Source: Coprobacter sp.
Lineage (GTDB): Bacteria > Bacteroidota > Bacteroidia > Bacteroidales > UBA11471
Reading direction: 5' to 3'
Assembly (NCBI GenBank): GCA_017462265.1
Contig: JAFTRN010000005.1
Coordinates: 1 to 64,000, forward strand
Length of the DNA stretch: 64,000 nucleotides
Shown: one piece after another, positions 15,879-25,621 of the stretch
How positions within the stretch are numbered: position 1 is the first letter of the stretch
Layout: the number at the start of each line of letters is the position of its first letter
Notes under the pieces: generated by a model
The model's input: the letters and a program-made list of their open reading frames with translations, nothing else
Databases searched by the model: none
What the model was told of the DNA's origin: nothing
Made by a program: the position numbers and the translations under genes

Positions 15879-16014
15879 TGTATTTTATTAAAAGTTTTAC
15901 AATATTGGTGAATAAGTGAGCGCAAGTTAGTTATTTTTTGCAGAATAATTGTCCGCCATGTGCAAGAATGTCAAATTTTATAGTTACTTTCGTTGAGAAA
16001 ACGAGAATTACATC

Positions 16015-16683
16015 ATGAAAGATATACTAAACTACTTGCGGGAACTCCGCGCACACAACAATCGCGAATGGTTCAACGCCCATAAGGAAGAATACACCCT
16101 ATTGCGCAAACGATTTGAGCTATACGTCGATAAAATAATCGCCCTGTTGAGCCTGCACGATGAAGAATTGCGTGGTCTCGAAGCCAAGGATTGTCTCTAC
16201 CGCATATATCGCGACATACGATTCTCGGCCGATAAAACACCCTATAAATGCCACTTTGCCGCCTATATGGTACGTGGCGGAAAAAACAATCCTCGGGCCG
16301 GCTATTATCTGCATATAGAGCCTGATAATTGTATGCTGAGTGCCGGTCTTTGGTGCCCCGAACCACACGTATTGAAAGCGGTGAGACAGGCCATCTACGA
16401 CAACTGCGATGAATTTGTAGAAATATTGGAAAATCCGAAATTCAAAAAAATATATGCCGGAATAAACGAAGAGCGTATGCTGAAAATAGTTCCTCGGCCT
16501 TTCCCGCGAGATTTTGAATATGGCAATCTTTTGAAACATCGCGACTATTCCGTCATCGGGCAGAAAGAGGAGGCATTTTTCGAGAGTGAAGACTGGATAC
16601 ATCGCACTGCCGATGAATTACTTGTTGCACAACCCCTCAATCAATTTCTAAATTACACATATGATGAACTTTTAGACCTATAA
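16015..16683 (+). CDS. DUF2461 (TIGR02453) family protein
   Basis: A 222-residue protein of the conserved DUF2461 family. Motifs are ELRAHNNREWFNAHKEEY at the N-terminus, YRIYRDIRFSADKTPYKCHFAAYMVRGG, and GYYLHIEPDNCMLSAGLWCPEPHVL with a conserved acidic/His/Cys pattern suggestive of an enzyme. LLKHRDYSVIGQKEE lies near the end. No reaction is established for the family. The gene stands alone, with a -7-like TACTTTCG at 15985-15992. Confidence 0.9.
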   Translation: MKDILNYLRELRAHNNREWFNAHKEEYTLLRKRFELYVDKIIALLSLHDEELRGLEAKDCLYRIYRDIRFSADKTPYKCHFAAYMVRGGKNNPRAGYYLHIEPDNCMLSAGLWCPEPHVLKAVRQAIYDNCDEFVEILENPKFKKIYAGINEERMLKIVPRPFPRDFEYGNLLKHRDYSVIGQKEEAFFESEDWIHRTADELLVAQPLNQFLNYTYDELLDL

Positions 16684-16731
16684 ATACACGTTTTTCGTCT
16701 AAATGTACACCTATCCGATACGATATTCCTC

Positions 16732-16760
16732 TTGTTTTTACCGGATAGAGAATATCTTTG
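16732..16760 (+). promoter_or_regulatory. Promoter for the GH28-CE8 pectin operon
   Basis: TTG at 16732-16734 is followed after 18 nt by TATCTTTG at 16753-16760, 21 bp before the GH28 ATG. The -7 box is a perfect TAnnTTTG and the -33 box is partial. Confidence 0.6.
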
Positions 16761-16781
16761 TGCAAAATAAAAATCACGCTT

Positions 16782-18326
16782 ATGAAAAAATTCCTTGTAT
16801 TCAGCCTATGCCTCATCGTGGCACAATATGCCACATCAAAAACCTACGACATCAAAAAATTGGGAGCTGACGCCACCGGCAAAAAGTCCTGCACCGAATT
16901 GATAAACAAAACCATAGAAAAAGCAGCCGAGGAGGGTGGCGGAACCATCTATTTCCCGGCCGGAACATACCTTACCGCCACCATCGAAATGAAAAGCAAT
17001 ATCACTCTACACATAGAATCGGGAGCGACATTGCGTTTCTCAGACACGTTTGAGGACTATCTGCCTTTCGTGAAAATACGTTGGGAAGGAACGGTAATGA
17101 ATACCCTTTCACCCCTTATCTACGCTCACGATGCCGATAACCTGACCATCACCGGACGCGGTACGCTCGATGGCAACGGATTCAAATGGTGGGCTTGGGA
17201 AGCCGAAACAAGAAAAATATTGAAAGAGAATGGTGGCAAACTCCCTACCAAGAACCAATTGCAACAAATGTGGGAAGAGGCCAATCAAGACCTTGAAGTG
17301 TCGGACTACTATAAAGGTTCACTCGAACGTCGTATGTTCCGCCCACCGTTCATACAATTCTACGAATGTAGCAATATAATGATAGAGAATGTAAAAATCA
17401 TAAATTCACCGTTCTGGACCATCAACCCCGCCTTTTGCGACAATGTAGTGGTGCATGGTGTTACCATCAACAATCCCGATAAAAACCCGAAAGGGCCCAA
17501 CACCGACGGTATAAACCCCACATCGTGCCGCAATGTGCGAATATCCGACTGTTTTATCAGCGTAGGCGATGATTGCGTCACCATCAAGTCGGGCCGCGAT
17601 GCCGACGGACGCAAATATGGAAAAGCCTGTGAAAATATTACCATTACCAACTGTGTGATGCTGTCGGGCCACGGAGGCGTGGTGATAGGTAGCGAAATGT
17701 CGGGCGGTGTGAAACGTGTTACCATATCCAACTGCGTATTCGATGGTACCGATGCCGGAATACGATTGAAAGCCTCCCGCGGTCGTGGTGGCGTGGTAGA
17801 GCAAATACGTGTAGATAATATCGTGATGCGCAATATACAACGCAACGCGTTCATTTTTGATCTGTTCTACGACAAAACCTCAAAAGTAGAGCCTGTAAGC
17901 GAACGTACACCGGTATTCCGCAACATACATTTGAGCAATATTTCCGGTCGTGAGATAAAACAAATAGGTTACATCAACGGTATAGAGGAAATGCCCGTAC
18001 AAAACCTGTCGTTCAATAACATCAATATGGAGGGTAAAATAGGATTTATTGTCGATACCGCCAAAGAAATTTATTTCAACAACGTGGAATTTTCCGTAGA
18101 GAAGGGTTGCGCATGGGAATTTAAGAACAGTGACAAAATCGTACTGAACAACATTCGTACCAAATATCCGGCAGAGGGTATGCCGGTCGTAAAATTCGAG
18201 AATGTAACCAACGGATTTATCAACGATTGTTTCCAAATAGAACCGGTAGAAACATTCTACGAGGCAATCAACAGTTCCATTATCGAAGGTAACAACTATT
18301 GGAATAACGTAAAAAACGCACAATAA
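16782..18326 (+). CDS. Polygalacturonase-like GH28, secreted
   Basis: Hydrolyses alpha-1,4-galacturonan (pectin backbone) by inversion. It has 514 residues with a signal peptide (KKFLVFSLCLIVAQYATS) and a right-handed parallel beta-helix. All four GH28 active-site motifs are intact: GPNTDGINP (NTD), VGDDCVTIKSG (DD), SGHGGVVIGSE (GHG) and GIRLKASRGRGG (RxK). It opens with the pectate-lyase-like LGADATGKKSCTELINKTIE. I chose the ATG at 16782 because it directly precedes the signal peptide; the frame extends to 16758. The CE8 pectinesterase gene begins 1 bp after the stop, so demethylation and backbone cleavage are encoded by one transcript. Confidence 0.95.
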   Translation: MKKFLVFSLCLIVAQYATSKTYDIKKLGADATGKKSCTELINKTIEKAAEEGGGTIYFPAGTYLTATIEMKSNITLHIESGATLRFSDTFEDYLPFVKIRWEGTVMNTLSPLIYAHDADNLTITGRGTLDGNGFKWWAWEAETRKILKENGGKLPTKNQLQQMWEEANQDLEVSDYYKGSLERRMFRPPFIQFYECSNIMIENVKIINSPFWTINPAFCDNVVVHGVTINNPDKNPKGPNTDGINPTSCRNVRISDCFISVGDDCVTIKSGRDADGRKYGKACENITITNCVMLSGHGGVVIGSEMSGGVKRVTISNCVFDGTDAGIRLKASRGRGGVVEQIRVDNIVMRNIQRNAFIFDLFYDKTSKVEPVSERTPVFRNIHLSNISGREIKQIGYINGIEEMPVQNLSFNNINMEGKIGFIVDTAKEIYFNNVEFSVEKGCAWEFKNSDKIVLNNIRTKYPAEGMPVVKFENVTNGFINDCFQIEPVETFYEAINSSIIEGNNYWNNVKNAQ

Positions 18327-18327
18327 T

Positions 18328-19623
18328 ATGAAACATCTAAGAAAAATATGGTCTTTGAGTATCACGATGCTCATATCATCGACCCTCTATGCTCAAAATG
18401 CACCGTTCCATGCGGTTGTAGCAACCGACAACAGTGGCGACTATGCCAAGGTGCAAGAGGCTATCGATGCCGCACCCGAAAACAGAACCGAACCCTGGAT
18501 TATCTTTGTAAAAAACGGTTCTTATCGCGAGCATGTGGTTATACCCCGCAACAAGCCATTTATTCACCTTATCGGCCAAGATAAGGAAAAGACCATCATT
18601 CATCATAATCTGAATGTAGGTGGCGCCCCCAACGAAAAAACAAAAGACGCCACTTACTGGGCACACTCGGTACACAATCCCCAAGCCGAAGTGCATAAAT
18701 ACGAAGGCAGTGTAGTGAAGGTAAAATCGACCGATTTCTACACCGAAAATATTTCGTATATCAACGATTGGGGCGTGGAGGCACAAGCCGGACCTCAAGC
18801 CTTGGCCATGAATAGTTCGGGAGACAGAGCCTCTTTCAAAAATTGTATTTTCCGTTCATTCCAAGATACGTGGATGACGACCACACAAGACACCGCCCGC
18901 CATTATGTAAAAGACTGCTATATCGAAGGCGCTGTTGATTACTTCTATGGCGGTGGTGATGTATTACTCGAAAATTGCACCCTCTACAACGTGCGTCGCG
19001 GCTCGGTAATCGTAGCCCCTTGCCACAAAGATGCCAAATATGGATATATACTCCGCGACTGTATCGTAGATGGCAATAAAGCTGCTGCCAAAGATAGTCG
19101 CACCACCCTCGGTCGCCCTTGGCATAACGCCCCTCGCACAATCTACATCAACACCCGACTGATGATACCTATCAACCCCATCGGTTGGTCTCTGATGGGT
19201 ACCGTGCCGGCTATATTCGCCGAATATAACAGTGTAGATAAAGAGGGAAATCTTGTCGATCTCAGCAAACGTCGCTCGGAATATGTGGGACGTGGCGAAA
19301 ATGCCTCCAAAGGTTCTTGCCCCACCACCATCACAAAAGACGAGGCCGACAAACTGACCTATGAAAATGTAATACTCAACAATGGCAACACTTGGAATCC
19401 CCGTGAAATCATGGCCCAATTACCCGCCCCAAAAGGATTGAAGGTAAAAGGTAATAAAGTCTCGTGGAAACGCGTAAAAGGCGCTACCGGCTATATAGTA
19501 CTTGCCGGTGATAATGTTATCGATATTACCACTAAATGCAAAGCCGACATCGAGCCCGGTACGACAGCAATACAAGTAAGAGCCGTCAGCAAATATGGCG
19601 CGTTAGGCGCAATCGCAAAATAG
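18328..19623 (+). CDS. Pectinesterase (CE8) with C-terminal Fn3-like domain
   Basis: Removes methyl esters from homogalacturonan, making it accessible to the upstream polygalacturonase. It has 431 residues with a signal peptide (ITMLISSTLYAQN). The CE8 beta-helix carries the oxyanion Gln and first catalytic Asp in RSFQDTWMT, the second Asp in AVDYFYGGGD (the usual GTVDFIFG is changed to YFYG) and the Arg/Trp pair in LGRPWHNAP. After about residue 365 a short fibronectin-III-like module (PKGLKVKGNKVSWKRVKGA...) forms the C-terminus. Translation is probably coupled to GH28. Confidence 0.94.
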   Translation: MKHLRKIWSLSITMLISSTLYAQNAPFHAVVATDNSGDYAKVQEAIDAAPENRTEPWIIFVKNGSYREHVVIPRNKPFIHLIGQDKEKTIIHHNLNVGGAPNEKTKDATYWAHSVHNPQAEVHKYEGSVVKVKSTDFYTENISYINDWGVEAQAGPQALAMNSSGDRASFKNCIFRSFQDTWMTTTQDTARHYVKDCYIEGAVDYFYGGGDVLLENCTLYNVRRGSVIVAPCHKDAKYGYILRDCIVDGNKAAAKDSRTTLGRPWHNAPRTIYINTRLMIPINPIGWSLMGTVPAIFAEYNSVDKEGNLVDLSKRRSEYVGRGENASKGSCPTTITKDEADKLTYENVILNNGNTWNPREIMAQLPAPKGLKVKGNKVSWKRVKGATGYIVLAGDNVIDITTKCKADIEPGTTAIQVRAVSKYGALGAIAK

Positions 19624-19642
19624 TAAACGACTTTCTGATATA

Positions 19643-19680
19643 AAAAGCGCGTCGGAGTGTTCAGTTCTCGACGCGCTTTT
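19643..19680. terminator. Terminator between pectinesterase and dpp4
   Basis: AAAAGCGCGTCG (19643-19654) pairs with CGACGCGCTTTT (19669-19680), 12 bp with a 14-nt loop and flanking A/T runs, so it can serve the two convergent genes. Confidence 0.88.
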
Positions 19681-19685
19681 ATTTA

Positions 19686-21860
19686 TCATTTCAACAACTT
19701 GGTTCGGAAGAACTCGATAAATCGCTTGTAAAGATGTGGACGAGCATTGCGTCCATATATGCTATGATTGCGGTCGGTGTAGAGTTGCATCTCAAATTGC
19801 TTATCGGCGGCAACCAATTCATCGACATACCGCAATGTGTGGGTATAATGCACATTATCGTCGGCCGTACCTGCCATTATGAGCAGGCTACCCGATAAAT
19901 CTTTCGCTCTATTCAAAGCCGATGCGGCATTATAACCTTCACCATTTTCTTGAGGCGTGGACATATATCGCTCGGTATATACCGTGTCGTAAAAACGCCA
20001 ATCGGTAACCGGAGCTATAGACACTCCGGCACAATACACATCGGCCACCGACGACATGGTCATGAGGGTCATATATCCACCGAAACTCCAGCCCCAAATA
20101 GCAATACGCGACGCATCGACATAGGGTTGCGATGCCATATAACGCGCAGCCGCAATCTGGTCTTGCGTTTCTATCACGCCCAGTTGTTTGTAGGTGCATT
20201 GACGGAAATCCCGACCTCTTGCGCCTGTGCCTCGACCATCGACACAAGCCACAATCACCCCCTCGGGTACAAAACATTGCTCCCAATCGATTGAAATCCA
20301 TTTGTCGAGCACCTCTTGCGAACCGGGACCGCTATATTGTGTCATAATTACCGGATAACGTCGAGTAGCGTCGAAATCTTTTGGTTTCATGATGAATCCA
20401 TTCAACGTCTCTCCCGTTTCATTAGTGAAGGTAAAAAATTCGGGGATAATAAGATCACCGACCGGGTAACCGGCATTGTCTTCAAGAGTACGCACCTCTT
20501 TCCTACGTTTCACATCATTGAGTGTATATACCGGAGGGGTATTTATATTGCTATATTGATTGATATAATAGGTGCATGAAGGGTTGAACCACGCCGTATT
20601 GGTTCCTTTATCGGCCGAAAGTTTGCGACGTTTTCCTTTTTTATCCACGCAATACACAGCCCTATAAAGCGGCCCCTCCTCGCACGATTGATAGTAGATA
20701 TTGCCCTTGCTGTCGCGACCATAATAATCGGTAACTTCCCAATCGCCCGACGTCACGACACGTTGTAACGTTCCATCGTAGCTATACTGATAAATATGCC
20801 GATAACCACTACGTTCGGAGAAGGTCATAAAACAATCGGGATAGAATATTGCCGATACAATATCGCGTTCCTGAATATATTTTTCGTCAATATCCTCGTA
20901 TAACAATCGCGACGACAAAGTATTCACATCTACAGCTATCAAGCGGATATGATTTTGTTGCCGATTGAGCGCAGTAATTACCGCCTCGCCGGTCTTGGGT
21001 ATAAAATGTAAGGCCGGAAGATACTCGGCCTCATAAGGCAGAGTTACGAGACGTACCTCTCCCCCATTCCATACACACAGCGACACCTTACTGTTATCGA
21101 CACCTGCGACAGGATACTTGAACCCGGCATAGCGAGGATATACATCTTGCGGAGTGTCATATTTATATGATGGCGAGCGAAACAACTGCATGGGATATTC
21201 CTCTACCCCCGACTCATCGGTGCGCACAAACGCCAATGTTTTACTATCGGGCGACCATGCCATAAGAGTAGTCTGCGCAAACTCCTCCTCATACACCCAA
21301 TCGGTCACGCCATACATGATTTTATTGTACTCACCGTCGTGCGTCACAGCCGTTTCCGTATTATCGGAAAGATTTTTCACATATATATTATTCTCATACA
21401 CAAATGCAACCTTTTCACCATCGGGCGAAAGCGTGGCTATACGTTGCTTGGGGCATTGTGTAGATAGGCGTTTCAGAATATGCGACTTCACATCGGTAAT
21501 ATAATATACCGCGCTATATGACCGGCGATATATCGACTCGGCCTCGGTGAAAACCATCATACGGCTCTCATCTACACCAAAAGAGTACCCCCCGATAGCT
21601 TTTATGGGGGTTCCCGGCACACGATTTACATCGAGCAGGGTATCGACCGGTAAACCTGTCGCATAGGCGTATCGCACGATGCAAGTACGCTCGGGCGATA
21701 AACAGGTGTAATGTACGCCGTCGGCCGAGGGACGTATTCCCGACACAGATTTTGTGCGATATTTTCCCGAGAATATATCGTCTATCTCAATCGCTTGGAG
21801 AGGGAAGGCGACAAACAGTACACATATCGCAATAATCATTCTTAATTGGCTCATATTCAT
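19686..21860 (-). CDS. Dipeptidyl peptidase IV (S9B)
   Basis: A secreted serine peptidase that releases X-Pro/X-Ala dipeptides from protein N-termini. The 724-residue protein has a signal peptide (RMIIAICVLFVAFPLQA), an eight-bladed propeller with the substrate-binding DWVYEEEF double-Glu motif, and a C-terminal alpha/beta hydrolase. The triad is Ser592 in GWSFGGYMT, Asp667/668 in GTADDNVH and His699 in DRNHSIYG. Homologues in Porphyromonas and Bacteroides process dietary or host peptides. The start is the ATG at 21858-21860 or the in-frame ATG six bases later. It is monocistronic, facing the pectin operon across the shared terminator. Confidence 0.95.
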   Translation of the reverse strand: MNMSQLRMIIAICVLFVAFPLQAIEIDDIFSGKYRTKSVSGIRPSADGVHYTCLSPERTCIVRYAYATGLPVDTLLDVNRVPGTPIKAIGGYSFGVDESRMMVFTEAESIYRRSYSAVYYITDVKSHILKRLSTQCPKQRIATLSPDGEKVAFVYENNIYVKNLSDNTETAVTHDGEYNKIMYGVTDWVYEEEFAQTTLMAWSPDSKTLAFVRTDESGVEEYPMQLFRSPSYKYDTPQDVYPRYAGFKYPVAGVDNSKVSLCVWNGGEVRLVTLPYEAEYLPALHFIPKTGEAVITALNRQQNHIRLIAVDVNTLSSRLLYEDIDEKYIQERDIVSAIFYPDCFMTFSERSGYRHIYQYSYDGTLQRVVTSGDWEVTDYYGRDSKGNIYYQSCEEGPLYRAVYCVDKKGKRRKLSADKGTNTAWFNPSCTYYINQYSNINTPPVYTLNDVKRRKEVRTLEDNAGYPVGDLIIPEFFTFTNETGETLNGFIMKPKDFDATRRYPVIMTQYSGPGSQEVLDKWISIDWEQCFVPEGVIVACVDGRGTGARGRDFRQCTYKQLGVIETQDQIAAARYMASQPYVDASRIAIWGWSFGGYMTLMTMSSVADVYCAGVSIAPVTDWRFYDTVYTERYMSTPQENGEGYNAASALNRAKDLSGSLLIMAGTADDNVHYTHTLRYVDELVAADKQFEMQLYTDRNHSIYGRNARPHLYKRFIEFFRTKLLK

Positions 21861-21921
21861 AGTTTAATTTTTTTCAAATACAGAATCAAGTTGAATTGAA
21901 GCAGTCCTATCTACCGGAGTT

Positions 21922-22005
21922 TAGTAGCTGTTCTAAATTTTCTTGGGAAAATTATTACAGCTTTAAAAGACAAAGTCTTCAAATAAAATTCAAACAGCTT
22001 CTTAA
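21922..22005 (+). repeat. Dispersed repeat copy C (upstream of nadE)
   Basis: Begins TAGTAGCTGTTCTAAATTTT, contains AAAATTATTACAGCTT like copies A and B, and ends with CAAACAGCTTCTTA, an imperfect inverted repeat of its own start. The copy is therefore about 84 bp with MITE-like ends. The nadE promoter follows at 22056. Confidence 0.75.
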
Positions 22006-22055
22006 TCATTGCAAAAATAATGAATCATCGGCAAAGAGAAAAATTTCGAGGTTGA

Positions 22056-22089
22056 TTTGGTACAGACAAAGTGTTTTTTTCTACCTTTG
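22056..22089 (+). promoter_or_regulatory. Promoter for nadE
   Basis: TTTG (22056-22059) and TACCTTTG (22082-22089) are separated by 22 nt, 31 bp before the chosen nadE ATG. Confidence 0.6.
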
Positions 22090-22119
22090 CTCTTATCAAA
22101 ACAACCTATAAGGTGCCTT

Positions 22120-24033
22120 ATGAAATACGGATTTATAAAAGTAGCAACAGCTATTCCCGATTGCCGGGTAGGTGATTGTAATTACAACAGTGACCAAATC
22201 ATAGAGTTACTGCATCGTGCCGATGAACAAAAAGCCGAAATCGTGGTATTCCCCGAATTATGTATTACGGGATATTCCTGTGGCGACCTATTCGGCCAAC
22301 GTTTATTGCTCGAGGCTGCCGAGAAATCCATTCGTAAAGTAGTGGAGTCCACACGCTCTACACAAGTATTAGCCATCATAGGTGCACCTTTGGCACAAAG
22401 TAATAAGGTGTTCAACGTGGCAATAATCATCGGTCACGGACGTATTTATGGTATTGTACCCAAAACTCACCTGCCCAATTATAAAGAGTTTTATGAAAAA
22501 CGTTGGTTTTGTTCGGCAATGGATATGACCAACGATACCATAGATTGTTGCGGAGAGAGTGTGCCCTTTGGTACGCAAATTCTATTTACATCGGGCAATA
22601 CCAAAATCGCCGTAGAATTATGTGAAGATTTATGGGTGACGATACCTCCCTCGTCGTACCACGCCCAGAATGGTGCCAACATCATCGTCAATCTCTCGGC
22701 AAGCAACGACCTTGCAGGAAAACACGACTATCTGCGTACACTTGTTTCCCAACAATCGGCTCGCACTACATCGGCATACCTCTATGTATCGGCCGGTCTC
22801 GGTGAGTCATCGACCGACTTGGTATTCGGTGGGAAGGGCATCATTGCCGAGAGCGGGACTATTCTTGCCGAAGGAAAACGTTTCTGCGACGAGCCACAAA
22901 TCATCATTACAGAAATAGATATCGAGCGACTACTGAACGCCCGACGTAGTAATACCGCCGCAGGAAGTAAAATATCGGAATATCGATATATACCCGTACC
23001 CCTCCCCAACTATACCGATAGCGACCTGACACGCCGTGTAGATTCTCACCCGTTCATTCCTTCGGACAACTCACTACTCAACGAACGTTGCGAAGAGATT
23101 TTCAACATTCAGGTGTCGGGCCTTGTAAAACGTCTGCGTCACACAGGCGCACAATCGGCTGTGATAGGTATATCCGGCGGTCTCGACTCTACTTTGGCTC
23201 TACTTGTCACCGTGCGGGCATTCGACCGATTAGGACTTTCGAGAGATAAAATCACGGGTATCACCATGCCCGGATTTGGTACTACCGATCGCACCTACAA
23301 CAACGCGCTCGACTTAATGCGCTCGTTGGGGGTATCGATACGTGAAATCAGCATCAAAAATGCTTGCATACAACATTTCAATGATATAGGACATGATCTC
23401 AATACCCACGATGTAACCTATGAAAATAGTCAGGCACGAGAACGCACTCAGATATTAATGGACGTTGCCAACCAAACCGGCGGATTAGTCGTTGGTACGG
23501 GCGATTTATCGGAATTGGCCCTCGGATGGGCTACCTATAACGGCGACCATATGTCGATGTACGGAGTGAACGGCAGTGTGCCTAAAACGTTGGTACGCCA
23601 CTTGGTATGTTGGATTGCCTCTCACGAACAAAATGAGACTACACGCGCTACCCTGCTCGATGTAGTCGATACTCCCATCAGCCCCGAACTTATCCCGGCC
23701 GATGAACAGGGCAATATAAAGCAAAAAACCGAGGATTTGGTGGGACCTTACGAACTTCATGATTTCTTTTTATACCACTTTATACGCCACGGATTTTCCC
23801 CCGAGAAGATTTATTTCCTCGCACAAAAGGCCTTTGGAGAGACCTACGACCAAGCCACTATCAAACATTGGCTGACGACCTTCTTCCGCCGTTTCTTCAA
23901 CCAACAATTCAAGCGGTCGTGTCTTCCCGACGGGCCGAAAGTGGGTTCGGTAAGTCTTTCTCCCCGAGGTGACTGGCGTATGCCGAGCGATGCAAGCAGC
24001 GCATTGTGGTTGCAAGCCTGCGAAGCATTATAA
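22120..24033 (+). CDS. nadE: Glutamine-dependent NAD+ synthetase
   Basis: Amidates nicotinate adenine dinucleotide to NAD+ with ammonia drawn from glutamine. Two domains are present. The N-terminal nitrilase-fold glutaminase has the Glu in FPELCITGYSCGD, the Lys in PKTHLPNYKEFYE and the Cys in VELCEDLW. The C-terminal NAD synthetase has the ATP loop GISGGLDSTLALL and GTGDLSELALGWATY. I used the ATG at 22120 (637 residues); the frame is open from 22057 but those 21 residues overlap the promoter. It is monocistronic with a terminator at 24050-24081. Confidence 0.96.
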   Translation: MKYGFIKVATAIPDCRVGDCNYNSDQIIELLHRADEQKAEIVVFPELCITGYSCGDLFGQRLLLEAAEKSIRKVVESTRSTQVLAIIGAPLAQSNKVFNVAIIIGHGRIYGIVPKTHLPNYKEFYEKRWFCSAMDMTNDTIDCCGESVPFGTQILFTSGNTKIAVELCEDLWVTIPPSSYHAQNGANIIVNLSASNDLAGKHDYLRTLVSQQSARTTSAYLYVSAGLGESSTDLVFGGKGIIAESGTILAEGKRFCDEPQIIITEIDIERLLNARRSNTAAGSKISEYRYIPVPLPNYTDSDLTRRVDSHPFIPSDNSLLNERCEEIFNIQVSGLVKRLRHTGAQSAVIGISGGLDSTLALLVTVRAFDRLGLSRDKITGITMPGFGTTDRTYNNALDLMRSLGVSIREISIKNACIQHFNDIGHDLNTHDVTYENSQARERTQILMDVANQTGGLVVGTGDLSELALGWATYNGDHMSMYGVNGSVPKTLVRHLVCWIASHEQNETTRATLLDVVDTPISPELIPADEQGNIKQKTEDLVGPYELHDFFLYHFIRHGFSPEKIYFLAQKAFGETYDQATIKHWLTTFFRRFFNQQFKRSCLPDGPKVGSVSLSPRGDWRMPSDASSALWLQACEAL

Positions 24034-24049
24034 TCAGAGCTGATAATAC

Positions 24050-24081
24050 GAAGAGGGCGTACCAATAGATGCGCCCTCTTC
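24050..24081. terminator. Terminator between nadE and the antiporter
   Basis: GAAGAGGGCG (24050-24059) pairs with CGCCCTCTTC (24072-24081) across a 12-nt loop. It is placed between two convergent genes. Confidence 0.85.
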
Positions 24082-24099
24082 ATCGTTTATAAAATGAGT

Positions 24100-25608
24100 C
24101 TAATTCTTCTCTATGGAGTATTCTTTGATGCCTAATGCCTCGTAGGCCTTTCGCAACTCCTCCTCATTGTCACTAATTACAAGCAATTTATCTCCGGGAA
24201 TCAACACCGTGTGACCTTTGGGAACGAAAAAATTATTGTCGCGTTTCACCATCACGGCAAGAGTATTATCGGGAAGTATCATATCCATCAACCGATTACC
24301 ATTGGCAAGCGTCCGGTCATTGATTTCAATCTCCGACATCGACGATTTTATCTCTTCGGGCAGTTGCACATCGAAATTCTTTTTATTCTTCTCGGGTGCT
24401 ATAAGGTGCAGCCACTTAGCCATAGTACCTACGGTAGTACCCTGCACGAGTAGCGATATAAGAGTGATAAAGAATACGATATTGAATATCAAGCCCGAAT
24501 TTTCGACACCGGCCAACATGGGGTATGTGGCAAATATGATAGGTACGGCACCACGCAGTCCCACCCACGAAATATACAAGCGTGCCCGGGTGGAGAAATT
24601 ACGGAATGGCAACAAGCACACCAATACACTCACCGGACGGGCTACAATTATCACAAACACGCCTATAATAAGACCTATCCCCGCAATCGGAGGTAATTGA
24701 CTGGGGGTGACAAGCAATCCAAGGGTTAGGAACATGACGATTTGGAACAACCATGTGAATCCGTCGAAAAATGTCGCCATACTGCGACGATGCACCACCT
24801 TGGCATTACCTACAACCAATCCGGCAAGATATACGGCCAAATAGCCGTTTCCGCCCAGCATATCGGTGAAGGAAAAGATAAAAAAGACAAATGCCAACAA
24901 TAATATGGGATAGAGCGACTGATTATGCACATTGAGGCGGTTGAGCGCCATTACCGCAAGACGCCCGAACAGAAACCCCAATACTGCACCTATACTCAAC
25001 TGCATAAGCAATGTGCCCATGAAACTCCAAAACGAGAATTTACCCATTTGTATGATTTGTATCAATATAATGGTGAGCATATAAGCCATGGGGTCGTTAC
25101 TACCACTCTCCAACTCGAGTGTGGGACGCAACCGCTCTTTCAAGCTCAATCCCTTAGATCGTAATATAGAGAATACCGAGGCTGAGTCGGTCGATGACAT
25201 TACGGCTGCCAACAACATCGATTCCCATATACCGAGATGCACATCGGGTATAAACCCACAAATAAAATAGATAAAATAGCCGGTGATGAGTGTCGTGAGA
25301 AATACTCCGATGGTAGCCAGTACCACACCCGGCGCTATAACCGGTCGTATGTCGCTGAACTTAGTATCCATTCCACCCGAGAACAATATGATGCTCAGAG
25401 CTATAACGCCTATAAACTGGGCAATTTTGGGGCTATCGAAATGTATTTGTAAAAAGGGGATAGGACCATCACAACCGAAAAACATACCCACACCGAGGAA
25501 GAGCAACAATGCGGGCAATCCGAATTTATAGCCTGTTTTTCCGGCAATTACACTGAAAAACAGCAATACGGCACCAATTAAAACAAAATTTTCAGGATTC
25601 AGATTCAT
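24100..25608 (-). CDS. CPA1-family K+/H+ antiporter with TrkA-C domain
   Basis: A monovalent cation/proton antiporter of the NhaP2/CvrA type. It has about 502 residues with 12-13 membrane helices; the conserved ion-pathway stretch MLLAAVMSSTDSASVFSILR and ELESGSNDPMAYMLTIILIQ carry the Ser/Thr-Asp and Asn-Asp pairs of CPA1 transporters. The cytoplasmic tail (from about residue 400) includes an RCK-C/TrkA-C domain, LPDNTLAVMVKRDNNFFVPKG, ending in LLVISDNEEELRKAYEALG, which binds nucleotide or senses ions. The ATG at 25606-25608 leaves 13 bp after trmD; the upstream ATG at 25635 would overlap trmD. It is co-transcribed with trmD. Confidence 0.92.
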   Translation of the reverse strand: MNLNPENFVLIGAVLLFFSVIAGKTGYKFGLPALLLFLGVGMFFGCDGPIPFLQIHFDSPKIAQFIGVIALSIILFSGGMDTKFSDIRPVIAPGVVLATIGVFLTTLITGYFIYFICGFIPDVHLGIWESMLLAAVMSSTDSASVFSILRSKGLSLKERLRPTLELESGSNDPMAYMLTIILIQIIQMGKFSFWSFMGTLLMQLSIGAVLGFLFGRLAVMALNRLNVHNQSLYPILLLAFVFFIFSFTDMLGGNGYLAVYLAGLVVGNAKVVHRRSMATFFDGFTWLFQIVMFLTLGLLVTPSQLPPIAGIGLIIGVFVIIVARPVSVLVCLLPFRNFSTRARLYISWVGLRGAVPIIFATYPMLAGVENSGLIFNIVFFITLISLLVQGTTVGTMAKWLHLIAPEKNKKNFDVQLPEEIKSSMSEIEINDRTLANGNRLMDMILPDNTLAVMVKRDNNFFVPKGHTVLIPGDKLLVISDNEEELRKAYEALGIKEYSIEKN

Positions 25609-25621
25609 ATCGGGTAATTTA

